Assembly (NCBI GenBank): GCA_964398785.1
Contig: CAYNNQ010000001.1
Span: forward strand, 1-64,000
Origin: CAYNNQ01 sp964398785
GTDB lineage: Bacteria > Desulfobacterota > Desulfovibrionia > Desulfovibrionales > Desulfonatronovibrionaceae
Direction of reading: 5' to 3'
DNA: 64,000 bases
Numbering within the stretch: the stretch's first letter is position 1; every line of letters starts with the position of its first letter. A model generated the notes under the pieces. That model searched no databases. It saw nothing but the letters and a program-made list of their open reading frames with translations, and had not been told where the DNA came from. Shown here piece by piece: positions 23,037-32,155 of the stretch. A program made the position numbers and the translations under genes.

Positions 23037-25433
23037 TCAGGGAAACCGGACATCCAGAGTGGACAGGATGTGTTCCCCTATTTTCTTGTGCATCTTGTCC
23101 ACTTCCTTATCTTTCAGGGTCTTTTGCGGGTCGCGGTAGGTAAGGCGCACGGTGAGATTCTTCTCCCTGCTTTCCTCCGGGGAGTAAACATCCACGAGAT
23201 GTACGCTCTCCAAAATAGGGCACTGCATATCATGGATCGCTTTCTTGAGTTGGCCGTAGTTGAGATCCGGGGAGGCGACCACGGTCATGTCCCTTTTCAC
23301 GAACGGATATACCGGCAGATCCAGGAATTGCACCCGATGCCCGAAATAGTGCCTCTGGATGCAATCCAAATCCACCCCTGCGTACCATACCGGTCCCCTG
23401 GCCTTGTATTCGCGGGCGTGCTCCTCCCGGACCATGCCCATTACAGCACCGTTTTCCCCATTTACGCGCACGCTGACGCAGGGGGAGAGACAGGGATGGT
23501 CCTTTTCCAGGACAAAATCCTCTGCCTGCAGATAAAAGCTGTGCAAAAGGTGCTCTACAAGTCCCTTAATATCCGAATAGTCGAATTGTTCCCGGGCATA
23601 TGGCCATTGCCGGGGGTTGCGTTCCCCGTATAAAAGGACAGCCAGCCGGTTGTGTTCCCGGGTCTTTGTATCCGAGTGGGGATCCTTGAAAAAAGTATGC
23701 GCCACCTCAAAAAGCCGCATGCGATTCACGCCGTGGCCCACATTTACCCGCATGGTCTGGAGCATGCCGGGCAATAGATTGGTGCGCAAAACATCCTGGT
23801 CCTCGCTCAAAGGATTGTATATACACACCCGGTCCTTTGGCGGGAACTGTAGCCCATCCAGGTCGGCCTGGCCCACAAAACTATAGTTGACAGTCTCATT
23901 CAGCCCCACGCCGCGGGCCCAGTCCTTAACCATCTGCTCCAGATCAAAGTCCCGGTCTTCCAGATGCGTATCCAGTTTTTGACTGACCCGGGGGAGATGG
24001 ACCGGAATACGGTCCAGTCCGAACACGCGGCCCACTTCCTCCACCAAATCCACTTCCCTTTCCAGGTCAAGGCGAAAACTGGGCGGGGTGACGACCCATT
24101 CCTTGTCCTTTTTTTCTATCGTGCATCCCAGGGAAGTCAAGGTGCGCTCGCAGAAACTGTGGTCCGCATCCAGGGCCAGGAGATTGCTTACCTGCTCCGG
24201 CCGGAAACGCACCTGCCAGTACTTAAAGGGACGGGGTTCAGAACGGGCTGCCCCGCGCGCGATTTGCCCTCCGGCAATTTCGGACATAAGGGAAGCCGCC
24301 CGGTCCAGCGCAAAATCCGCTCCCGCCTGGTCCACTCCACGCTCAAAACGAAAAGAGGACTCGCTGGAGAGGGAAAGCCTGCGCGCGGTCTTGCGTATTG
24401 TGGGAGGATCGAAAACAGCGCATTCCAAAAGAACGTCTTTGGAGTGCGTGTTTATCTCTGTATTCTTTCCGCCCATGACCCCGGCCAGGGCAATCGGTTT
24501 GGATCCGTCCCGGATCAAAAGATCAGTATCGCAGAGCTCGCGCTCTTCCCCGTCCAGAGTCACGAATTTCTGGCCTTTGTCCGCGGGTGAGACCCGAATT
24601 AGATCGCCTTCCAAAAGGTTGCGGTCAAAGGCATGCAAAGGCTGACCCAGCTCCATCAAAACATAATTGGTCACATCCACCAGATTGTTCACCGGTCGAA
24701 CCCCAACGGCAAGCAGACGGTGCCTCATCCAGGCCGGGCTCTGGTCCACCGTGCATCCGGAAAGCAATCTGGCCTGATACAAGGGACATAGTTCCGGGGC
24801 CTGGATATCTATGCCTATCTCCCGGCCGGCATCTGTTCGCGAACTCTCCTCGATCCTAAAATCCGGCCGGTGCAAGGGGAGGTCGAACGCAGTGGCCACT
24901 TCCCGGGCCAGCCCCAGAACACTCAGGCAATCCGCCCGGTTCGGAGTTATACTCACATCCAGTACGTGTGTTTCCAGGCCCAGACAATGGATCAGGCTCT
25001 CGCCGACAGTCGCTTCCTGGGGCAGGACCATGATGCCGGAATTGTCCACTCCCAATTCCAGTTCGGTTTCGGAGCATATCATTCCCGCGGAGGACTGCCC
25101 CCGTATCTTGGCCTTCTTGATCTTGGTACCGTTGGGGAGGACACAGCCCACCGGGGCCACGGCCACTTTCTGCCCGGCGCGGACATTAGGGGCCCCGCAG
25201 ACTATGGGCAAGTTCTCTCCCCCGCCTGTATCCACCTGGCAAACGAAAAGATTGTCCGCCTCGGGGTGAGCAGTGCATTGCGCTACATAGCCCACTATAA
25301 TTTCCCGGATCTGGGCAAACGGCTCCAGGACCTCCTCCACTTCCAGCCCGAGCATGGTCAGCCTGTCCGCAAGTGTATCCAGCCCCCCCTCATAGGGAGT
25401 AAAATCCCTCAACCAGTTCAAACTGAGCAACAT
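23037..25433 (-). CDS. pheT: Phenylalanine--tRNA ligase beta subunit
   Basis: A 798-residue subunit, close to the E. coli length (795). Start MLLSLNWLRDF at ATG 25433; a TTG three codons earlier is less likely. N-terminal tRNA-binding (EMAP-like) domain (40-150), B3/B4 editing domain (about 210-370), B5 domain (about 400-470), and the C-terminal ferredoxin-fold anticodon-binding domain ending in HKKIGEHILSTLDVRFP. It forms the alpha2-beta2 enzyme with PheS, encoded immediately upstream. Confidence 0.96.
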   Translation of the reverse strand: MLLSLNWLRDFTPYEGGLDTLADRLTMLGLEVEEVLEPFAQIREIIVGYVAQCTAHPEADNLFVCQVDTGGGENLPIVCGAPNVRAGQKVAVAPVGCVLPNGTKIKKAKIRGQSSAGMICSETELELGVDNSGIMVLPQEATVGESLIHCLGLETHVLDVSITPNRADCLSVLGLAREVATAFDLPLHRPDFRIEESSRTDAGREIGIDIQAPELCPLYQARLLSGCTVDQSPAWMRHRLLAVGVRPVNNLVDVTNYVLMELGQPLHAFDRNLLEGDLIRVSPADKGQKFVTLDGEERELCDTDLLIRDGSKPIALAGVMGGKNTEINTHSKDVLLECAVFDPPTIRKTARRLSLSSESSFRFERGVDQAGADFALDRAASLMSEIAGGQIARGAARSEPRPFKYWQVRFRPEQVSNLLALDADHSFCERTLTSLGCTIEKKDKEWVVTPPSFRLDLEREVDLVEEVGRVFGLDRIPVHLPRVSQKLDTHLEDRDFDLEQMVKDWARGVGLNETVNYSFVGQADLDGLQFPPKDRVCIYNPLSEDQDVLRTNLLPGMLQTMRVNVGHGVNRMRLFEVAHTFFKDPHSDTKTREHNRLAVLLYGERNPRQWPYAREQFDYSDIKGLVEHLLHSFYLQAEDFVLEKDHPCLSPCVSVRVNGENGAVMGMVREEHAREYKARGPVWYAGVDLDCIQRHYFGHRVQFLDLPVYPFVKRDMTVVASPDLNYGQLKKAIHDMQCPILESVHLVDVYSPEESREKNLTVRLTYRDPQKTLKDKEVDKMHKKIGEHILSTLDVRFP

Positions 25434-25562
25434 GAATGACAACCCTCACAACTGATAATTATTCGCCGCCGGAAATGATAGCAAAGGGTGCTGCCCGGAA
25501 CCGAAATCACGCAAATACAAAAATAGTTACGACTTAAAGTGCCTGGACGGTTGGCAGCGGCT

Positions 25563-26615
25563 CTATCCGAATTGGCAAAGAAAACGGAGATCGTTCTCAA
25601 AAAACATGCGCAGGTCTCCTATCCCGTACTTGAGCATGGCCACCCTTTCCACTCCCAGTCCAAAGGCAAATCCGGAATACTTTTCCTCTGCATATCCAAC
25701 CTTTTGGAAAACAGCCGGATCAATCATCCCGCATCCCAGGATCTCCACCCATCCGGTCTCCTTGCATACGCGGCAGGGGGCACCCTCGCCGTCATATCCT
25801 GTTCCCCCGCACATAACACAGCTGATATCCACCTCGGCGCTAGGTTCAGTAAAAGGGAAAAAGCTGGGACGGAAGCGGACCTGAGTCTGTGCTCCGAAGA
25901 CGCGGTGCAGGAATGCGGTCAATGTCCCCCGCAAATCGGCCATGGTTACGTGATGATCCACTAAAAAGCCCTCGATCTGGTTGAACATGGGGGTGTGGGT
26001 CAAGTCGGAGTCCCTGCGGTAGACTTTGCCCGGGGCGATTGCAGCCACCGGGGGGTCGGTCCGAAGCATGGTCCTTATTTGCAAAGGGGATGTATGGGTC
26101 CGCAAGAGGACATTGTCGTCAATGTACAAAGTATCCTGCATATCCCGGGCCGGATGGTCCGGGGGGAGATTAAGGGCCTCAAAGTTGTAGAAATCGTTCT
26201 CCACTTCCGGACCGGAAACCACTGCATAACCCATGGAAGTAAAAACGGAGCAAATATCCCGAATAACGTGAGTAATGGGATGCAGACTGCCCACATCCGG
26301 CTCTCTGCCTGGAAGAGTGGGATCGAATTCCTCCCAGGCCCGCTTTTGCTCCGCGCTTTGCAGCTCATTTTTTTTCGCTTCCCATAGTTCTTGCAGGGAA
26401 TTCTTTACTTCATTGGCTTTCTGTCCCACCCGGGGTTTGTCTTCCGCGGAAAGTCCACTCAGCCTGGACATGGCCTGGGCCAAAAGGCCCTTGCGGCCCA
26501 GAAATTCAATACGCAAGCTTTCCAGGTCTTCAAACGAATAAGCCTGGTCCAGGCGGTTTTGCATCTCCTGAACCAGGCTTTCAAGCTTTTCTACAAGCCC
26601 TGAAACATCAGTCAT
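25563..26615 (-). CDS. pheS: Phenylalanine--tRNA ligase alpha subunit
   Basis: A 350-residue class II synthetase subunit. N-terminal coiled coil, then motif 2 and motif 3 regions: HTSPLQIRTM (near 180), YRRDSDLTHTPMFNQIEG (near 205) and GLGVERVAMLKYGI (near 325). Its ATG overlaps the rplT stop by one base (TAATG), indicating translational coupling. Part of the infC-rpmI-rplT-pheS-pheT cluster. Confidence 0.97.
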   Translation of the reverse strand: MTDVSGLVEKLESLVQEMQNRLDQAYSFEDLESLRIEFLGRKGLLAQAMSRLSGLSAEDKPRVGQKANEVKNSLQELWEAKKNELQSAEQKRAWEEFDPTLPGREPDVGSLHPITHVIRDICSVFTSMGYAVVSGPEVENDFYNFEALNLPPDHPARDMQDTLYIDDNVLLRTHTSPLQIRTMLRTDPPVAAIAPGKVYRRDSDLTHTPMFNQIEGFLVDHHVTMADLRGTLTAFLHRVFGAQTQVRFRPSFFPFTEPSAEVDISCVMCGGTGYDGEGAPCRVCKETGWVEILGCGMIDPAVFQKVGYAEEKYSGFAFGLGVERVAMLKYGIGDLRMFFENDLRFLCQFG

Positions 26616-26968
26616 TAATTCATCCCGGCTTTGGCAGTTTCCGCCAATTGGGCGAAGGCCTCCTTCTCATGCACCGCCATATCCGCCAACGCCTTGCGGT
26701 CTATCTCCACTCCGGCCCGGGAAAGACCATGCATCATCCGGCTATAGGACAGCCCGTTCTGCCGGGCCGCGGCATTGATGCGGGTTATCCACAGCTTCCG
26801 GAACTCGCGTTTCTTTTGGCGCCGATCCCGATATGCATACTGCAGGCTGTGTTCCGCAGCCTCCCGGGCCGTGCGATAGAGCTTGCTCCGGCCTCCGCGG
26901 AAGCCCTTGGCCATGTTCAAAAACTTTTTATGTCTCTTGTGGGTTGTCTTTCCACTCTTGGCTCGCAT
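26615..26968 (-). CDS. rplT: 50S ribosomal protein L20
   Basis: A 117-residue basic protein of standard length, with the L20 blocks HKKFLNMAKGFRGGRSKLYR and RKLWITRINAAARQNGLSYS. AAGGAGG precedes the ATG. L20 is an early 23S rRNA assembly protein and in several bacteria represses its own operon through the mRNA leader; no such leader structure was verified here. Confidence 0.98.
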   Translation of the reverse strand: MRAKSGKTTHKRHKKFLNMAKGFRGGRSKLYRTAREAAEHSLQYAYRDRRQKKREFRKLWITRINAAARQNGLSYSRMMHGLSRAGVEIDRKALADMAVHEKEAFAQLAETAKAGMN

Positions 26969-26989
26969 TTTTTCCTCCTTGAATCCATC

Positions 26990-27190
26990 CTAGAATGAGT
27001 TGGGCAACAACCTCTTGACCTTTTTCATATTGGCCGAATGCACCAAAGCGGGCTGACCCAGCCTCCTTTTGCGCTTGGCATCCTTTTTGGTCAAAATATG
27101 CCGCTTATTCTTCCTTCTTCTCTTTACTTTGCCCGATCCGGTCAAAGAAAAGCGTTTCTCTGCACTGCGATTGGTCTTGATTTTGGGCAT
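26990..27190 (-). CDS. rpmI: 50S ribosomal protein L35
   Basis: A 66-residue basic protein of standard length: MPKIKTNRSAEKRFSLTGSG, then KHILTKKDAKRKRRL typical of L35. GGAGG lies 6-7 bases before the ATG. It sits between infC and rplT as in most bacteria. Confidence 0.97.
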   Translation of the reverse strand: MPKIKTNRSAEKRFSLTGSGKVKRRRKNKRHILTKKDAKRKRRLGQPALVHSANMKKVKRLLPNSF

Positions 27191-27244
27191 TTTATCCTCC
27201 TCAAATATTCTTGCAAAGACTCTGTAGTTTCCCGGAAAAGGGGA

Positions 27245-27775
27245 CTAACCGGATTTTTTGCCTGTATCCGGGGCCAGAACCAGGCTCATGGTCCTGCCCT
27301 CGGAGTGGGGCTCCTGCTCCACCCGGGCCACATCCGACACAAGCTCCACAATCTTCTGCAACAGCTCGGATCCCCGTTCCTTATGGGCCATTTCCCGGCC
27401 GCGGAAAAAAACTGTTACCTTGCAACGGTCTCCGTTGCCGATAAAACGACGTATATGCTTGACTTTGGTCTGCAGATCGTTTTCATCCGTCTTGGGCCGG
27501 ACCTTTATCTCCTTAACCTGGATCTTGGACTGCTTTTTCTTGGCTTCCTGCTTCTTTTTCTGTTCCTGATAGAGGTACTTGCCATAGTCCATGACCTTGC
27601 ACACCGGAGGGGTCGCATTGGGGGCTACTTCAACCAGATCCATCCCCTGAGTCTGGGCATTCTCCAATGCTTCATCCACTCCCATCACGCCCACCTGATT
27701 GCCATCAGAGCCGATGACGCGAACTTCCTGGGCCCTGATCTCTTTATTTTTGCGGGCCTTAGTAGACGTACTTAT
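27245..27775 (-). CDS. infC: Translation initiation factor IF-3, probable AUA start
   Basis: Conserved IF-3 sequence includes VMDYGKYLYQEQKKKQEAKK, KVRPKTDENDLQTK and FFRGREMAHKERG. The first ATG would be 27694, but upstream codons continue in frame with the family N-terminus (NKEIRAQEVRVIGSDGNQVG) as far as a TGA. The only initiator-like position is ATA at 27773-27775, with GGAGG eight bases before it, giving 176 residues, about the usual IF-3 length. IF-3 genes classically use rare AUU/AUA starts, which IF-3 itself discriminates against, giving autoregulation. This start lies inside the last codons of thrS, a 17-base overlap. Confidence 0.92.
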   Translation of the reverse strand: MSTSTKARKNKEIRAQEVRVIGSDGNQVGVMGVDEALENAQTQGMDLVEVAPNATPPVCKVMDYGKYLYQEQKKKQEAKKKQSKIQVKEIKVRPKTDENDLQTKVKHIRRFIGNGDRCKVTVFFRGREMAHKERGSELLQKIVELVSDVARVEQEPHSEGRTMSLVLAPDTGKKSG

Positions 27776-29705
27776 AGCTCATTCCTCCATTTTTGAAAGG
27801 CTGCTCACCCTCTTCCATGATCATGTCCGCAGCTTCCTGCGGAGACTTCATGCCCAAGTTTTTCCCATTGCGCAAGCGGATATTCACACCGCCCTCTTCA
27901 ACTTCATTGTCCCCGACAACCAGTATGTAAGGGACTTTTTCCAACTGGGCCTCGCGCACCTTATATCCCAGCTTCTCATTACGCAAGTCCAGTTCGGCGC
28001 GCACGCCAGCCTTTTGCAGGACTTCCCGGCAATTCTGGGCAAAAGATGCCTGGGAATCGGTAATATTCAGCACCCTGGCTTGCTCCGGGGCCAGCCAAGT
28101 GGGCAAAGCTCCGGCATAATGCTCGATAACCACGCCCAGAAAGCGCTCAATGGCTCCGAGCATGGCCCTGTGCAGCATGGCCGGACGGTGTTTTTGGCCG
28201 TCCTCTCCCACATAGGTCAAATCAAAGCGCTCGGGGAGGGTAAAATCGCATTGTATTGTAGTACACTGCCAGCTGCGGCCGAGGCCGTCCTTGAGTTTTA
28301 TGTCGATCTTCGGCCCGTAGAACGCCCCATCCCCGCTGTTGACCGTAAAGTCCACCGCCTGGCTCTCCAGGGCGGCGGTAAGAGCTGACGTGGCCCGGTC
28401 CCAATCCCTGTCCGAACCAATTGATTTCTCCGGACGGGTGGAAATCTCTATCTCGTAATCGAAGCCGAAAACACCCAGCACATCCTGAACAAACCTGATG
28501 ATGCCGACTATTTCCTCTTGGAGCTGGTCCGGACGGCAAAGTATATGTGCATCATCCTGCGTGAATTGCCGAACCCGCATAAGACCGTGCAACACCCCGG
28601 ATTTCTCGTGTCGATGCACGGTGCCCAGCTCAAAATAGCGAATGGGCAATTCACGATAACTGCGCACCCGGGAATTGTAAATAAGCATGTGCGCCAGGCA
28701 ATTCATCGGCTTTACGCCGTACTCCTGCCCCTCTATTTCGGTGAAATACATGTTTTCCCGGTAATTATCGTAATGTCCGGATTTTTTCCACAACTCGCTT
28801 TTAAGCAATGCAGGACCCTGGACCAGTTCATAGCCGCGCCGCTGATGCTCCTTGCGGCAAAAATCCTCCAAAATGGTCCGCACCAGGGCCCCCTTGGGGT
28901 GCCACAAGGGCATTCCCGGCCCGGCCTCCTCGGAAAAACTGAAAAGATCCAGTTGCGGCCCCAATTTGCGATGATCGCGTTTTTTGGCTTCCTCCAGGAA
29001 ATTCAAATATTTCTGGAGTTCTTGAGAAGAAGAAAAGGCGGTGCCATAGATACGTTGCAGCATGGGGCGATTCTCGTCCCCTCGCCAATACGCCCCGGCC
29101 ACTGAGGTCAGTTTGAAGGCCTGCAACATACCGGTGCGCGGCAAATGCGGCCCCCGGCACAGATCGACGAATTCCCCGTGCCTGTAGAGGCTCACGGTTT
29201 CTTCGTCTTCCATCTCTTCCAAAAGCTCCAGTTTATATGTCTCGTTCCTTTCCAAAAAGAGCTTCTTGGCCTCTTCCAGGGGAATCTCCTGGCGAACAAA
29301 AGGCAAGTCCGTCCCAATTGTTTCCGCCATCCTCTCTTCTATCCGTTGCAGATCCTCGGGGGCAAAGGAGTCTTCATAATCAAAATCGTAGTAGAAGCCA
29401 CTGTCTATAGCCGGCCCTATGCCCACCTTGGCGGTGGGGAAAAGTTCTTTTACCGCCTCGGCCATGATGTGCGCGGCTGAATGGCGCAAGACCTCCAAAC
29501 CTTCCGGAGAAGAAAGCAAAACAGGCTCCAGAAGCACACAATTATCCGGGACTGTGTCGCTCAGATCAAACAGGGCCTCCCCGCATCGACCGGCAACAAG
29601 TTCCTTTTTCTTTTTATTGGAAAGGACCTGCTCCAGAGTGGAACCTATGTCTTCCGCGGCCTCGATTTCCTGCTCAGTCTGTTGGTCTGTAACCCGAACC
29701 TGCAC
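27759..29705 (-). CDS. thrS: Threonine--tRNA ligase
   Basis: A 648-residue synthetase if started at GTG 29705, which has GAGGAG nine bases upstream and gives the normal length (E. coli 642). The open frame continues to 29903 only by reading through the antisense of a tRNA gene. TGS domain (1-60), editing domain with HSAAHIMAEAVKELFP (near 75), and class II core with MNCLAHMLIY, RYFELGTVHRHEKSGVLHGL, RQFTQDDAHIFC-like and anticodon-binding domain (about 540-640). It ends ...SYKYVY overlapping infC. Confidence 0.95.
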   Translation of the reverse strand: MQVRVTDQQTEQEIEAAEDIGSTLEQVLSNKKKKELVAGRCGEALFDLSDTVPDNCVLLEPVLLSSPEGLEVLRHSAAHIMAEAVKELFPTAKVGIGPAIDSGFYYDFDYEDSFAPEDLQRIEERMAETIGTDLPFVRQEIPLEEAKKLFLERNETYKLELLEEMEDEETVSLYRHGEFVDLCRGPHLPRTGMLQAFKLTSVAGAYWRGDENRPMLQRIYGTAFSSSQELQKYLNFLEEAKKRDHRKLGPQLDLFSFSEEAGPGMPLWHPKGALVRTILEDFCRKEHQRRGYELVQGPALLKSELWKKSGHYDNYRENMYFTEIEGQEYGVKPMNCLAHMLIYNSRVRSYRELPIRYFELGTVHRHEKSGVLHGLMRVRQFTQDDAHILCRPDQLQEEIVGIIRFVQDVLGVFGFDYEIEISTRPEKSIGSDRDWDRATSALTAALESQAVDFTVNSGDGAFYGPKIDIKLKDGLGRSWQCTTIQCDFTLPERFDLTYVGEDGQKHRPAMLHRAMLGAIERFLGVVIEHYAGALPTWLAPEQARVLNITDSQASFAQNCREVLQKAGVRAELDLRNEKLGYKVREAQLEKVPYILVVGDNEVEEGGVNIRLRNGKNLGMKSPQEAADMIMEEGEQPFKNGGMSYKYVY

Positions 29706-29733
29706 TGTACCCTGCTCCTCTATAAAACAGATA

Positions 29734-29752
29734 AGGGAGGCAACGCCTCCCT
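29734..29752 (-). terminator. Hairpin between tRNA-Val and thrS
   Basis: An 8 bp stem AGGGAGGC / GCCTCCCT with an AAC loop (plus-strand reading). On the minus strand it is followed by TTATCTGTTTTAT, a poor T-run, and an outer AAAAC/GTTTT pairing can extend it. It may terminate the tRNA transcript or act in the thrS leader. No T-box specifier/antiterminator was recognised. Confidence 0.5.
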
Positions 29753-29765
29753 GTTTTGCTTGCCC

Positions 29766-29840
29766 TGGTAGGCGCGAGGAGATTCGAACTCCTGACCCCT
29801 TGCGCGTCAAGCAAGTGCTCTCCCCCTGAGCTACGCGCCT
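29766..29840 (-). tRNA. tRNA-Val (anticodon GAC)
   Basis: On the minus strand the gene runs from AGGCGCGTAGCTCAG through D-arm GAGAGCAC, anticodon stem-loop CTTGC-TTGACGC-GCAAG, T-arm AGGAG-TTCGAAT-CTCCT, to acceptor CGCGCCT, discriminator A and an encoded CCA (29766-29768). The 7 bp acceptor stem AGGCGCG/CGCGCCT is perfect. The anticodon GAC reads GUC/GUU valine codons. It lies about 60 bases upstream of thrS in the same direction. Confidence 0.95.
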
Positions 29841-30005
29841 ACTAATTTGCGAAATAAGTCCTTTAGTCCGGCTATAAAATATTGTCAAGAAGTTTCTATG
29901 CAAAACCGATTCCGGGCGGGACAGGACCTTTTCCTAGATGGCTCTTTTAAAAAACCGTTTTAGAATAGATACTTATATTTTTCCTTGCAAAAATGAAAAT
30001 TTAGT

Positions 30006-30030
30006 AGCAAATATGGAGTGCTAATTTGCT
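30006..30030. promoter_or_regulatory. Inverted repeat upstream of alanine dehydrogenase
   Basis: AGCAAAT (30006-30012) and ATTTGCT (30024-30030) form a 7+7 inverted repeat with an 11-base spacer, about 36-60 bases before the ald start. This geometry fits a dimeric regulator (for example of the Lrp type that often controls ald), but the assignment is a guess. Confidence 0.35.
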
Positions 30031-30065
30031 GACTGCATTTTAAAAAAAATCAAAGGAGGAAATTA

Positions 30066-31190
30066 ATGATAATAGGTTGTCCTGCAGAGGTAAAGAACAA
30101 TGAATTCCGGGTGGGGCTGACCCCGGCCGCGGTACATACTTATTGCGACCTGGGGCACACGGTCTTGGTGCAAAAGGGTGCCGGCAAGGGATCCGGTATA
30201 GGCGACGAGGAGTACATCCGGGCCGGGGGGAAGCTATCGGATACTGCGGAAGAAGTCTGGCAAAACTCGGAAATGATCGTCAAGGTCAAGGAGCCCCTGC
30301 CGCAGGAATACGAGCTGATGCAGGCGGAACAGCTCATATACACCTACTTCCACTTTGCCGCGGACAAGGGACTCACCCAGGCCTGCATGGAAAAAAGAAT
30401 AACCGCCATGGCCTATGAAACAGTCCAGGAGGACAACGGCAATCTGCCCCTGTTAAAACCGATGAGCGAAGTGGCCGGGCGCATGGCTCCGCTTATGGGT
30501 GCTTTTCAACTGGCCAACTACAACGGGGGACGGGGTATACTTCCCACCGGTGTCCCCGGCGTCCTACCGGCCAACGTGCTCATTCTGGGAGGCGGTGTTG
30601 TAGGGAGCAACGCGGCAAAAATCGCCGCGGGATTCGGCGCACGGGTGACCATCATGGACATAAACGCCCATACAATGGAACACTTGGGCAACATCATGCC
30701 TGCCAACGTATTCACGCAGTTCAGTGACCCCATAAACCTGGAAAGCCAGCTCCAGCAGGCCGATCTGGTTATCGGGGCGGTGCTGATCCCCGGGGCCAAA
30801 GCACCCAAACTTATTACCCAAAAGCTTTTGCAGGTCATGAAACCGGGGGCCGTTATCGCGGATGTGGCTATCGACCAGGGCGGATGCACCGAGGTTTCCT
30901 GCCCCACCACCCATGCGGATCCCGCCTTCAAGGTGGACAACGATGTGCTCATGTATTGCGTAGCCAACATGCCCGGGGCATTCGCCCGAACCTCCACCTT
31001 TGCCCTTAACAACGCAACCATCAAGTTCGGGACCAAACTGGCCAATCTGGGCGTGCACGATGCCTGTAAACAAGACCACGTGCTTATGCGCGGCTTGAAT
31101 ATGTACAAGGGCACGCTCACCTGCCAGCCGGTCTCTGAGGCCTTCGGCCTGGAGGACACCTGCAAGCTCCCGGAGGATGTCCTCCACTGA
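30066..31190 (+). CDS. ald: Alanine dehydrogenase (NAD)
   Basis: A 374-residue enzyme of normal length, interconverting alanine and pyruvate plus ammonia. IGCPAEVKNNEFRVGLTPAA opens the substrate domain with conserved arginine and lysine; VKVKEPLPQEY near 75 holds the second conserved lysine region; the Rossmann motif is ILGGGVVGSNAAKIA near 175; DVAIDQGGC near 265 closes the active site. AAAGGAGGAA lies just before the ATG. Monocistronic, bounded by a strong terminator. In sulfate reducers it can supply pyruvate from alanine. Confidence 0.96.
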   Translation: MIIGCPAEVKNNEFRVGLTPAAVHTYCDLGHTVLVQKGAGKGSGIGDEEYIRAGGKLSDTAEEVWQNSEMIVKVKEPLPQEYELMQAEQLIYTYFHFAADKGLTQACMEKRITAMAYETVQEDNGNLPLLKPMSEVAGRMAPLMGAFQLANYNGGRGILPTGVPGVLPANVLILGGGVVGSNAAKIAAGFGARVTIMDINAHTMEHLGNIMPANVFTQFSDPINLESQLQQADLVIGAVLIPGAKAPKLITQKLLQVMKPGAVIADVAIDQGGCTEVSCPTTHADPAFKVDNDVLMYCVANMPGAFARTSTFALNNATIKFGTKLANLGVHDACKQDHVLMRGLNMYKGTLTCQPVSEAFGLEDTCKLPEDVLH

Positions 31191-31212
31191 TTATCGTTTG
31201 AAAAGCCAGTTT

Positions 31213-31249
31213 AAAAGCCCGGGATCCCCAAGTGATCCCGGGCTTTTTT
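31213..31249. terminator. Bidirectional rho-independent terminator after ald
   Basis: A perfect 14 bp stem AAAAGCCCGGGATC / GATCCCGGGCTTTT (31213-31226, 31234-31247) with a 7-base loop and a T-run of six on the plus strand; the minus strand also has four T. It follows ald by 22 bases. Confidence 0.93.
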
Positions 31250-31423
31250 GGGTCAAAAACAACACACGGACAGCAATATTCGTTACAATTTATCTTGATG
31301 CCCCGGAAGGATACAACCTCGTTCCCCTGTTCTATTTCCAGCTTCCGGGGAACGAATACATGGTACCGGGCCCAGTTTACGGAAAGGCCCTTCCTGGGAG
31401 TAAGGTGAAATGTCAAAAGCCCC

Positions 31424-32155
31424 TTACAGCCAGTCGAACCATTGCTTCCAGGAACCCTGCTCTTTCTCCCGGGCCTTGCGGGAACTCTTTTTCTGGTATT
31501 TAAAATAGGCCAATTTCCCCCGCCGGCGGGCATAGTCGGAGATCTCTGGCATATCCGGATACTTTTCGATCACGAATTGGTAACGTTTCCAGGCGGACAG
31601 GTATCTTTCCATCTGCCAGTACGTATCAGCCATATATATCTCGTGCTCCGCCTTGTATCTCCGGCATTTGTCTATATAATCCCGGGCCGCCTTGGAGTAT
31701 TCCGATTGGGGATAGGAATTCTTTACCCGGCGGAAATATTCCAGGGCCTCGCTCATATTGGATTGCGGAAGATCCACGGACTTGAACTGCTTATAGTTGG
31801 CCACGCCTATCTGGTACAATACGTAAGGGATGGCCTCGTGGCGCGGATGCATGGATTCAAATTCCTTGTAGGTCTGCACGGCGGCCTTGTATTGTTCGTC
31901 CAGAAAATAGGCATCCGCCAGACTGACCTCGGCCTTGGGCGTGTAGGGACTGAAGGGGTAACGGTCCTTGAGTTTGGTATAATACTCTATGGCCTCATCG
32001 TAATTTTTCTCGTGCATGGCCACGTTCCCGGCCTCGGCCAATTCCTGGGCCGTATCCTCCGGGGGCTCCAAAAAATAATAATCAATAAATCCGCATCCGG
32101 AGAGGGAAAAAAAGAAAAACGCGCACAGGGTAAAATATACAAAGCGCTTAATCAT
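31424..32155 (-). CDS. bamD: Outer membrane assembly lipoprotein BamD (YfiO family)
   Basis: A 243-residue lipoprotein: signal peptide with lipobox LSGC near residue 20, then tetratricopeptide-like helices typical of BamD (AGNVAMHEKNYDEAIEYYTK, DRYPFSPYTPKAEVSLADAY, FESMHPRHEAIPYVLYQIG, RRVKNSYPQSEYSKAARDYI). It belongs to the BAM complex that inserts beta-barrel proteins into the outer membrane. Its start overlaps the trxB end by 8 bases. Confidence 0.9.
   Translation of the reverse strand: MIKRFVYFTLCAFFFFSLSGCGFIDYYFLEPPEDTAQELAEAGNVAMHEKNYDEAIEYYTKLKDRYPFSPYTPKAEVSLADAYFLDEQYKAAVQTYKEFESMHPRHEAIPYVLYQIGVANYKQFKSVDLPQSNMSEALEYFRRVKNSYPQSEYSKAARDYIDKCRRYKAEHEIYMADTYWQMERYLSAWKRYQFVIEKYPDMPEISDYARRRGKLAYFKYQKKSSRKAREKEQGSWKQWFDWL

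Noticed and set aside
29706..29765. T-box riboswitch in front of thrS
   Set aside because: Only one short hairpin is present in about 60 bases, and neither a specifier loop nor a T-box sequence was found.
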